Below are positions 1 to 4,552 of a stretch of DNA of 6,852 bases, one piece after another; positions within the stretch are counted from its first letter, which is position 1, and each line of letters begins with the position of its first letter. The notes under the pieces were generated by a model. The model did no database searches. It saw nothing but the letters and a program-made list of their open reading frames with translations, and was not told the DNA's origin. The translations under genes were made by a program, and so were the position numbers. Origin of the DNA: DAOUMF01 sp034411955 (GTDB taxonomy: Bacteria > Chloroflexota > Dehalococcoidia > SM23-28-2 > RBG-16-64-32); contig DAOUMF010000141.1 in the NCBI GenBank assembly GCA_034411955.1, forward strand, positions 1-6,852, given 5' to 3'.

Positions 1-55
1 GCGGACGGGGAAGGGGTCAAGGCGCGTCAGGTTGAGGTCGTCCAGGCACGCAGGC

Positions 56-85
56 TTGGCAGCGCCGTCCAGCGGGTGCTATGCT
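56..85 (+). promoter_or_regulatory. Sigma-70-type promoter for the EthD-family gene
   Basis: A TTGGCA box at 56-61 (5 of 6 to the -35 consensus) is separated by 18 bases from TATGCT at 80-85 (4 of 6 to the -10 consensus). The -10 is preceded by TGC, giving an extended -10 element. Transcription would start near 92, leaving a leader of about 40 bases that holds the SD site at 118-123. This is the best-formed promoter in the window, but it is read from sequence only. Confidence 0.55.
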
Positions 86-131
86 CCGCCCACCGGCAGG
101 AGGAGTTCGCACCCAGCAGGAGGCACCCCGG

Positions 132-449
132 ATGCAGAAGTTGGTGTATGTCCTTCAGCTACGCGAGGACATGAGCCGGGAGGAGGCGCTGCGCTACTGG
201 CGCGAAGTGCACGGGCCTATCGCCGCCAAGGTGCCCGGCCTCAGGAAGTACGTCCAGGACCCCGCGACGGCCGCCCCCGAGGGCGACCTGCAGTTCGGTG
301 GTATCGCGGAACTCTGGTTCGACAGCGTGGAGGCGTTCCGATCCGCCATGGCCTCGCCAGAGTGGCGGGCCACGATAGCCGACGTGCCGAACTTCGCCGT
401 ACGGGAGAAGACCTGGGGCGCCCTGGTAGACGAGATTCCCTTCGGCTGA
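132..449 (+). CDS. EthD family protein (ferredoxin-like dimeric alpha/beta barrel)
   Basis: A protein of 105 residues, the usual size for a single EthD domain. Visible signatures are the first beta strand (KLVYVLQLR, 3-11), the helix leading into WREVHGPIA (23-31), the GIAELWFDSVEAF segment (57-69) and the SPEWRA turn (75-80). The family includes a protein needed for ethyl tert-butyl ether degradation and is related to small dimeric barrels that bind or modify hydrophobic substrates. Most members have no assigned reaction, and none can be assigned here. I chose the ATG at 132 because AGGAGG lies at 118-123, eight bases upstream. An in-frame ATG at 81 falls inside the -10 box of the probable promoter and has no SD. 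The gene converges on its right neighbour with only 11 bases between the two stop codons. It is likely cytoplasmic, since no signal peptide is visible. Confidence 0.85.
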   Translation: MQKLVYVLQLREDMSREEALRYWREVHGPIAAKVPGLRKYVQDPATAAPEGDLQFGGIAELWFDSVEAFRSAMASPEWRATIADVPNFAVREKTWGALVDEIPFG

Positions 450-460
450 GCGCCTAACGC

Positions 461-1315
461 TCACCTCTTGGCGAACGTGATCCTGTCCACGATCGCCTGG
501 CATTCGGCCTCCACCCGCTGCCCCCTGGTAACCCTCTCGCCGTTCCTGTCTGTGTACTCGGGGTAGATGTAGAACCTGGCGCAGGTTACCTGCCACTGCG
601 GGAAGTGGCGCATCCAGAACGAACCGATGTAGGTCAGCGGGTGGAAGTCGTCCACCGGATGGGGGGCGCCGTCCGGCACGCGGCCGTGGCCGGCCTCAAA
701 CCGCCAGTGCCCGCCGGCGCTGCTGCCGCGATGATAAGCCGACCAGGTCTCCGCCTTGCCGTCCAACCTCCACCAACGCTCGCCACCCCGGTCGACCTCG
801 GTGGCTACCAGGTCCCCGATGAGCCTCACGAAGCGGCCGTCGGGGAACTTGTTCGGGCATCCGGCGCCGTCCAGCACCAACCGCTGGTCGGCCTCCAGGA
901 CGTCCAGCGCCTCCTGCTGGACGGGCTGCCCCTCATCGTCAAAACCGAAGTGGTTTCGTCGCTCACCGTCAAACACGACGTAGGCCCCGATCCAGGCCTG
1001 GTAGTAGTCGGAATCGGGGTTGACGAAGTCGCTGTAGACGCGGCTGAGGTTGTACCCACCATAGTGAGAGTAGGCAGCGGCCTCCACGGGGTAACCCACA
1101 ACTCCCGACAGGGAGGCGCTGAGATCGGCCTTGAGGGTGAGCCTCGTCCACCCTCCCCGATCGACGGGAATGTCAATGCTGAGACCGTAGCGCTTGGCCG
1201 GATTGGGCAGGGCAGCCGCCAGACGGCGTATGCCCACGCTCTTCACGAGGCCGCGCCCGAGCCAGCCCAGAGCGACGGCCAGCACCGCCAGCAAGACCAA
1301 CAGCAGTCGTCTCAT
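461..1315 (-). CDS. Uncharacterised exported or membrane-anchored protein
   Basis: A protein of 284 residues that I do not recognise. It starts MRR and then has a hydrophobic helix at about residues 4-20, followed by basic residues (R21, K25, R30, R31). This fits an N-in signal anchor or an uncleaved signal peptide; there is no lipobox. The remaining ~250 residues are soluble in character and rich in aromatics (Y82-Y112, W181-W182, W204, W234, W241, with the run FYIYPEY at 248-254), consistent with an extracytoplasmic beta-rich domain. Cysteines occur at 153, 245 and 272, so one disulfide is possible. The start is supported by an SD site (GGAGGGGA in the coding sense) about eight bases upstream of the ATG. 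It lies 96 bases downstream of the glycosylase gene on the same strand and has its own candidate promoter, so co-function is not implied. A long frame on the opposite strand here is a high-GC shadow. Confidence 0.8.
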   Translation of the reverse strand: MRRLLLVLLAVLAVALGWLGRGLVKSVGIRRLAAALPNPAKRYGLSIDIPVDRGGWTRLTLKADLSASLSGVVGYPVEAAAYSHYGGYNLSRVYSDFVNPDSDYYQAWIGAYVVFDGERRNHFGFDDEGQPVQQEALDVLEADQRLVLDGAGCPNKFPDGRFVRLIGDLVATEVDRGGERWWRLDGKAETWSAYHRGSSAGGHWRFEAGHGRVPDGAPHPVDDFHPLTYIGSFWMRHFPQWQVTCARFYIYPEYTDRNGERVTRGQRVEAECQAIVDRITFAKR

Positions 1316-1342
1316 GATGCTACTCCCCTCCTCTCTTAGCCA

Positions 1343-1364
1343 CGCCCGGCGAAGGGCCGGCGCC
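1343..1364 (-). other. GC-rich hairpin in the leader of the 461-1315 gene
   Basis: CCGGC and GCCGG arms, extendable with a one-base bulge, enclose a loop of about five bases. The hairpin lies between the candidate -10 and the SD site of the downstream gene. It could be a weak terminator for the glycosylase transcript or a structured leader. No T-run follows on the minus strand, so a standard intrinsic terminator is not supported. Confidence 0.35.
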
Positions 1365-1383
1365 GCTGTCGAGGGACGGCCTC

Positions 1384-1389
1384 ATTATC
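1384..1389 (-). promoter_or_regulatory. Extended -10 element upstream of the exported-protein gene
   Basis: On the minus strand the sequence reads TGG then GATAAT (5 of 6 to the -10 consensus), an extended -10. No good -35 is found 16-18 bases upstream. Predicted transcription start is near 1377, giving a leader of about 62 bases before the ATG at 1315. This would let the gene be transcribed separately from the glycosylase gene just upstream. Confidence 0.4.
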
Positions 1390-1411
1390 CCACAGCTTGG
1401 TGGCCGTACTC

Positions 1412-2050
1412 CTATCGTCCCTCCTCCGGCAGAGTGACGCCCAGGCTGCGCCACATGTACCAGGTGCCGACGCTGCGGTAGGGCCGCCAGGGCTCGGCGA
1501 TGCGCCTCATCTCCTCCGGTGATGGCAGTTCCGGCAGGCGATATGCCTGCTGGAAGCCGCGGCGCACGCCCAGATCGTCCACCGGCAGCACGTCCGGGCG
1601 CCCCAAGGAGAAGATCAGAAACATCTCGCCGGTCCAGCGGCCGATCCCCTTCACCGACGAGACCCTGCGGATCACCTCTTCATCATTAACGTCGGCGAAC
1701 CCCCCATCGCGAAGCTGGCCGGAGGCGAACCTCTGAGACAGGTCGCGCAGGTAGGCGAGCTTCTGCCGGGAAAGACCTGCGGAACGGATCTGCTCCTCGC
1801 TGGCAGCGAGGAATTGCTCCGGAGTGAAGAAGCGCTCGTCGTCGGTGGCGAGGAGGGTGAGGACGCGGTTGAGGATGGCGCGGGCAGCGGGGCCGGCGAG
1901 TTGCTGGAAGAAGATGGCGCGGGCCAGCGCGCGGTAGCTGCCGTCGCGGGGTTGGAGGGCAAACGGACCCACAGCGTCGATGATGCGGGCCAGGGTGGGA
2001 TCGGCCCCGCGCAGATGGGCCACGGCGGCATCGGGGTCGTAGGTGAGCAT
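1412..2050 (-). CDS. DNA-3-methyladenine glycosylase, AlkA/Mag type (HhH-GPD superfamily)
   Basis: A protein of 212 residues in the helix-hairpin-helix GPD superfamily of base-excision repair enzymes. Such enzymes cut the glycosidic bond of alkylated bases such as 3-methyladenine, leaving an abasic site. The conserved AIFFQQLAGPAARAI segment is at 45-59. The helix-hairpin-helix is at about 128-150 (VKGIGRWTGEMFLIF), followed by LPVDDLGVRRGF at 155-166. D159 aligns with the catalytic aspartate (D238) of E. coli AlkA, and PWRPYRSVGTWYMWR at 187-201 is the typical last helix. It is shorter than E. coli AlkA (282 residues) because it lacks the N-terminal domain, as in yeast Mag1-like and many other bacterial forms. 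The frame stays open upstream to 2620, but similarity starts near MLTYDPD. The ATG at 2050 has no SD but lies seven bases past a -10 box, suggesting leaderless translation. Confidence 0.92.
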   Translation of the reverse strand: MLTYDPDAAVAHLRGADPTLARIIDAVGPFALQPRDGSYRALARAIFFQQLAGPAARAILNRVLTLLATDDERFFTPEQFLAASEEQIRSAGLSRQKLAYLRDLSQRFASGQLRDGGFADVNDEEVIRRVSSVKGIGRWTGEMFLIFSLGRPDVLPVDDLGVRRGFQQAYRLPELPSPEEMRRIAEPWRPYRSVGTWYMWRSLGVTLPEEGR

Positions 2051-2057
2051 CGGATGG

Positions 2058-2066
2058 ATTGTAGCA
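2058..2066 (-). promoter_or_regulatory. Extended -10 promoter giving a probable leaderless glycosylase mRNA
   Basis: Read on the minus strand, TGC then TACAAT forms an extended -10. Its last base (2058) is seven bases before the A of the glycosylase ATG (2050). Transcription would therefore begin at or within a base of the start codon. There is no SD site in the interval, which agrees with a leaderless mRNA. No good -35 is seen at 16-18 bases, and the TGn extension may compensate. Confidence 0.5.
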
Positions 2067-2112
2067 CGGCGAGCCGACGTGCTGAGGATCGCACCGGCTG
2101 AGGGCGAGCCGT

Positions 2113-2131
2113 AGCGCCGCCGACCGGCGCT
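2113..2131. other. Perfect 7-bp inverted repeat in the divergent intergenic region
   Basis: AGCGCCG at 2113-2119 and CGGCGCT at 2125-2131 pair perfectly around a five-base spacer. It lies between the two divergent genes, upstream of the glycosylase -10. It could be a protein-binding site or simply a chance GC-rich repeat; no T-run follows on either strand. Confidence 0.35.
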
Positions 2132-2175
2132 GTAACACCCAGCGGCCTTTGTGGTTTTAAGATTGGGGTACCTTT

Positions 2176-2214
2176 TGCGGGCCTTCGATCTGACTATCAG
2201 GCCGGAGGCCCGCA
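2176..2214 (+). promoter_or_regulatory. Long leader hairpin immediately upstream of an SD site
   Basis: A nearly continuous palindrome of 39 bases. Bases 2176-2187 pair with 2203-2214 over 12 positions (one G-T wobble). After one A/C mismatch, a T-G pair (2189/2201) leads into CTGA (2190-2193) pairing with TCAG (2197-2200) around a three-base loop. It ends four bases before the AGGAGG (2219-2224) of the following gene. No T-run follows on the plus strand, and A residues follow on the minus strand, so it is not an intrinsic terminator for either direction. A translational control element, RNA-stabilising stem or operator are the remaining readings. Confidence 0.6.
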
Positions 2215-2233
2215 GATTAGGAGGGAGCGTCTG

Positions 2234-2653
2234 ATGACGACTAGAGTGATAGTGCTGGTAGCAGACCGCAACGACCCGAGACACGGAGAGATCACGATCC
2301 GTGACAACACGGCTGAGGCCGAGCGTCTGGTCGAGACCCTTCTCGAGGCCGGCATCGAGCAGGACCGCATAAGGGTCTTCGCCGGCGGCGAGATGGATGC
2401 GCAGGTCACTCACCGCCCGGTGGTCGCCCTGGTCGTAGATGAGGTTCGCGGGTCGACGGAGGCGCGGGACGGCGTGCCCGCTGAAGAGGAGATCGAGCAC
2501 GAAGAGGCCGTCCCCGAGGCTGTGGCAGAAGTGGAAGCCGTCCCCCAAGGCATGGCAGGAGCAGAGAGGGATGGGCCTGGGGGCGGATCGGCCTCCATGT
2601 GGAGCAGCCTCCGGAAGCAAGCGATGGGGGCTCTGCCCGAATCAATCCACTAG
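2234..2653 (+). CDS. Uncharacterised small protein with an acidic C-terminal tail
   Basis: A protein of 139 residues that I do not recognise. The N-terminal half looks like a compact alpha/beta domain: a strand RVIVLVA (4-10), a helix from about 25 to 40 (NTAEAERLVETLLEAG), a strand RIRVFAG (45-51) and a strand RPVVALVVDE (61-70). The C-terminal half is low in complexity and acidic (EEEIEHEEAVPEAVAEVEAVP, 83-103) and then Gly/Ser-rich, so probably disordered. There are no cysteines, no signal peptide and no membrane segment. The start is supported by AGGAGG at 2219-2224, nine bases before the ATG. It is divergent from the glycosylase gene and preceded by the hairpin at 2176-2214. Opposite-strand frames through this gene are upstream extensions of the glycosylase frame and other shadows. 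Confidence 0.7.
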   Translation: MTTRVIVLVADRNDPRHGEITIRDNTAEAERLVETLLEAGIEQDRIRVFAGGEMDAQVTHRPVVALVVDEVRGSTEARDGVPAEEEIEHEEAVPEAVAEVEAVPQGMAGAERDGPGGGSASMWSSLRKQAMGALPESIH

Positions 2654-2666
2654 AGCCCGAGGGCTC
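2653..2666 (+). terminator. Short hairpin at the stop codon; possible weak terminator
   Basis: GAGCCC and GGGCTC face each other across two bases, directly at the stop codon of the 2234-2653 gene. In practice this gives about a 5-bp stem with a four-base loop. The following sequence is not T-rich, so intrinsic termination is doubtful. Confidence 0.3.
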
Positions 2667-2867
2667 GTGGTAACTTGAGGCAGGCCGCAGGGCTGGGAGA
2701 CGGGCCGCGCCTGTCCAGCGGCTAGCGGCAGCCTTTCTTCCCCCGCCGTCGCTTCTCCATCCTTCTCTTTGAGAGGGGGCCTTCTCATCGCCCTGACGCG
2801 GCAAATAGTGGGCCGGGGGCTTCGGCGGTCGGCGAGGCGGGGATCGGAACCGGGTGCTCCGACACGC

Positions 2868-2879
2868 CTCTGCGCAGAG
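2868..2879. promoter_or_regulatory. Perfect 12-base palindrome next to the -10 box: candidate operator
   Basis: CTCTGCGCAGAG is its own reverse complement. It ends six bases before the TATACT at 2886-2891, so it occupies the -35/-10 spacer. That position is typical of repressor operators and of MerR-family sites. The cognate regulator is not visible in the window. Confidence 0.45.
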
Positions 2880-2885
2880 CCGGTG

Positions 2886-2891
2886 TATACT
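2886..2891 (+). promoter_or_regulatory. -10 element of the membrane-protein gene
   Basis: TATACT matches the -10 consensus at 5 of 6 positions. No good -35 is found at 16-18 bases. The nearest candidate, CCGACA at 2859-2864, is 21 bases away, which is too long for an unaided sigma-70 promoter. Transcription would start near 2898, leaving a leader of about 77 bases to the ATG at 2975. Confidence 0.45.
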
Positions 2892-2974
2892 ATCGTCTGC
2901 CGCACCCTGACAGCGAAGCGGCGAGAGCGGCGACCGTTAGACATCTCCCAGTGCGAACGTCTCAGGATACTGAA

Positions 2975-3667
2975 ATGGACGGCGTGGCGAGCCTGCGCCG
3001 TATCGTTGTATTGTCTCTGCTCTCGATTCCCGTCGCGGCAGAGGTGATCTTTGGGGAAGTCCTATTCGTTGGTCACATCGTGCTTCTTGTGCAGGCCCTG
3101 GGGTTCGCGTGGGGGCTTCTGGTGTTCATCGCCATTTGGGCAGTGTTGGGAGTGGTCGTCCTCGCGGTCAGAGACTTCGTCTGGCCGCGGGTGGCGCCCC
3201 TGCTTGGCCCCCTCCTTGCGCGGCTCGTGAGCCGTGCCGCCGCTGTCAAGACAATGCTTGCGATCCTCGGGGCTTCCTGCGTGCTGGCCGCTGCCGCTGT
3301 AGCCGTCACTCTCGCGGGCGGCGAGATACGGGACTGGGCCGCTGACCATCGCGGTGACATAGCGACGTTTCTCATCGTCGCCGCTATCATCGTCCCGATT
3401 CTTCTGCTGATCGCGCAGGTCGGCCGTCGTTTCGAGAAGTGGGTCCGCAGCATCGCGGAGACAGCCAGCCCGGCGACACGCTCGTTCGCGGCGCTGGTGT
3501 CGATGGTGCTGCTGGGGCCGGCGTTTGGCTGGCTGCTGTTCGATCTGCTCGGCTACTCAGGCCGGACCACCTACGCCCTCACGGTGGCGTCCGCGCCGGT
3601 GTTCGGGGCGGTCTGGGTGCCGTTCTACGGCCTCGGCGTCTGGGCCGTGATCGAGGGGCTGCTCTAG
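2975..3667 (+). CDS. Uncharacterised polytopic membrane protein (about six helices)
   Basis: A protein of 230 residues that I cannot assign to a family. Hydrophobic segments lie at roughly 10-27 and 24-41 (closely spaced), 44-65, 94-114, 131-148, 170-190 and 206-226. Basic residues cluster in the short linkers (R66, R72, R83, R87; R151, R152, K155, R158; R169), which favours those loops being cytoplasmic. No catalytic or transport motif is evident. I chose the ATG at 2975 because AGGA (2964-2967) lies seven bases upstream; an in-frame GTG at 2951 would add eight residues but has no SD. It stands alone on the plus strand, behind the TATACT element and palindrome, and converges on a small membrane-protein gene 44 bases away. 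Confidence 0.8.
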   Translation: MDGVASLRRIVVLSLLSIPVAAEVIFGEVLFVGHIVLLVQALGFAWGLLVFIAIWAVLGVVVLAVRDFVWPRVAPLLGPLLARLVSRAAAVKTMLAILGASCVLAAAAVAVTLAGGEIRDWAADHRGDIATFLIVAAIIVPILLLIAQVGRRFEKWVRSIAETASPATRSFAALVSMVLLGPAFGWLLFDLLGYSGRTTYALTVASAPVFGAVWVPFYGLGVWAVIEGLL

Positions 3668-3671
3668 TCCG

Positions 3672-3689
3672 GAGGCCGGCCGGCGCCTC
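3672..3689. terminator. Hairpin between convergent genes; weak terminator candidate
   Basis: GAGGC at 3672-3676 pairs with GCCTC at 3685-3689 around a self-complementary CGGC repeat. It fills the 44-base gap between two convergent stop codons (3667 and 3712), a typical place for a shared terminator. There is no T-run on either strand, so the call is mainly positional. Confidence 0.3.
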
Positions 3690-3711
3690 GGCCGCTGGCC
3701 CGACACGCGCG

Positions 3712-4005
3712 TCAGAGGGTGAGCCCCAGGAGGAACAGCGCCACCGCCACCATCGCCGCCAGTCGCAGGCGGCCGGTCCTGGGGTAGGGCCGCAGGCCGA
3801 AGAAGACAACCGCGGCGGCGGCAACGGGGACGAGCAGGAGGATCAGGGCACCCGCTGCCGGGGCCTCGGTCACGGCCAGGACGGCCTGAAGGGCGAAGGC
3901 GAAGGCCGCCGTGGGAACCGTGAGGAGCAACAGGCGCCGCAGGGGTATGCGCGGCTGAGCGGCGGGCGGCCCCGGTTCGTGGCGAGAGCGGGCGGCTGCG
4001 GACAC
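3712..4005 (-). CDS. Small membrane protein, three predicted helices
   Basis: A protein of 97 residues with a basic, proline-rich N-terminus (R6, R8, R19, R23, R24). Three hydrophobic segments follow at about 25-45, 50-70 and 80-97, and the last runs to the C-terminus. RPYPRTGRLR (72-81) forms the basic loop between helices two and three. I recognise no family. The only usual start is a GTG at 4005, without a clear SD, so the start is uncertain. It follows the DinB-family gene on the same strand after a 19-base gap, which suggests it is the last gene of that transcript. A plus-strand frame covering the same bases gives a Gly/Arg-rich product typical of antisense shadow, so the minus strand is preferred. 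Confidence 0.6.
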   Translation of the reverse strand: MSAAARSRHEPGPPAAQPRIPLRRLLLLTVPTAAFAFALQAVLAVTEAPAAGALILLLVPVAAAAVVFFGLRPYPRTGRLRLAAMVAVALFLLGLTL

Positions 4006-4024
4006 GATGGGACGACTGCCGGGC

Positions 4025-4552
4025 CTACCGGTCGTTGCCCTGGCGCAGGGCGCGGATGTGATTGATCTCGCCGGCGTGGTAGAGGTAATGCTGGATCATC
4101 ACAGAGACGAACCACCGGATCTCTCTCATCTCGCCCTTGTGGTTGCGGCGCTCACGGGACAAATCGCCGTCATCGAGTTCGGCGACGTGGTTTCGGAAGC
4201 GGCGGTACGTCTCCGCCGTCCAGGCGATGATGTCAGCCATAGGTGGCTCGCTGTCGAGCACCGCGAACGACTGGAGGTCCTCCATACCAAGGCCAAGGTC
4301 GCCCGCGGGGTCGTTCCAGCCGATGGTTCCGTCGCCGAACGCGTGGCTGTCGTAGAGAAGTGTGGCGGCGCCGATGTGGGCGGTGAGAAGGCGGATCGTG
4401 CGGGCTCCGTTCGGCGGCGTCCACAGCCAATCCGCCTCTGTCACCGAGCGCAGGTTAGCCAGGACCGAATGCCATGGCTGTTCGATGCCCTCGAACGCCT
4501 CGTCCAAGAGGTACAGGAGCTGCTCGACACCGGCGCGGGTCATGCCGGTCAC
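4025..4552 (-). CDS. DinB superfamily protein (putative metal-binding four-helix bundle)
   Basis: A protein of 175 residues, the usual DinB-family length. The family has a four-helix bundle with a His triad that binds a divalent metal. Members include bacillithiol- and mycothiol-dependent transferases and maleylpyruvate isomerase, but most are unassigned. Here H59 in LLTAHIGAATLLY (55-67) and H155 plus H159 in QHYLYHAGEINHIRAL (154-169) form the expected triad, so metal binding looks intact. The substrate cannot be predicted. The start is taken as GTG at 4552, whose G is the last base of the mutase stop (TAGTG overlap). An in-frame ATG at 4543 is the alternative. Neither has an SD, so translation probably depends on ribosomes finishing the mutase. 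No link between this family and mutase function is known to me. Confidence 0.85.
   Translation of the reverse strand: MTGMTRAGVEQLLYLLDEAFEGIEQPWHSVLANLRSVTEADWLWTPPNGARTIRLLTAHIGAATLLYDSHAFGDGTIGWNDPAGDLGLGMEDLQSFAVLDSEPPMADIIAWTAETYRRFRNHVAELDDGDLSRERRNHKGEMREIRWFVSVMIQHYLYHAGEINHIRALRQGNDR

Larger units (their letters stand above)
2654..2974. other. Non-coding stretch of 321 bases
   Basis: I see no credible gene here. The frames that cross it on either strand code for arginine- and proline-rich products with no SD. It contains the small hairpin after the upstream stop, a pyrimidine-rich tract at about 2731-2770, the 12-base palindrome at 2868-2879 and the TATACT box at 2886-2891. The rest would be the leader of the membrane protein gene. 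A small RNA in 2690-2860 cannot be excluded. Confidence 0.6.

Noticed and set aside
1..77. A minus-strand open frame running off the left edge (reads CLDDLNLTRLDPFPVR near the edge)
   Set aside because: It looks somewhat protein-like, but after the TAG it has no ATG, GTG or TTG start and no SD inside the window, and it overlaps the plus-strand promoter. A start beyond the edge cannot be judged.
605..1339. A 244-codon plus-strand frame opposite the exported-protein gene
   Set aside because: The minus-strand gene has a signal anchor and a good SD. The plus-strand product has neither, and begins and ends without regulatory signals.
2051..2620. The 190-codon upstream extension of the glycosylase frame
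   Set aside because: Similarity to the HhH-GPD family starts only near 2050, a promoter box lies at 2058-2066, and the extension runs opposite the 2234-2653 gene, which has a strong SD.
2825..2880. tRNA-like sequence on the minus strand (GGTTCCGATCC resembles a T-arm)
   Set aside because: The bases flanking the seven-base loop (CCCGG and CCCCG) are not complementary, and no acceptor, D or anticodon arm can be drawn.
2642..3047. Short frames of 92 and 100 codons crossing the 2654-2974 non-coding stretch
   Set aside because: Both give Arg/Pro-rich products without SD sites, and they cover the TATACT box and palindrome.
3439..4065. A 208-codon plus-strand frame overlapping the 3' end of the membrane protein and the small membrane gene
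   Set aside because: The product is a Gly/Arg/Gln-rich low-complexity chain, and it overlaps two better-supported genes.
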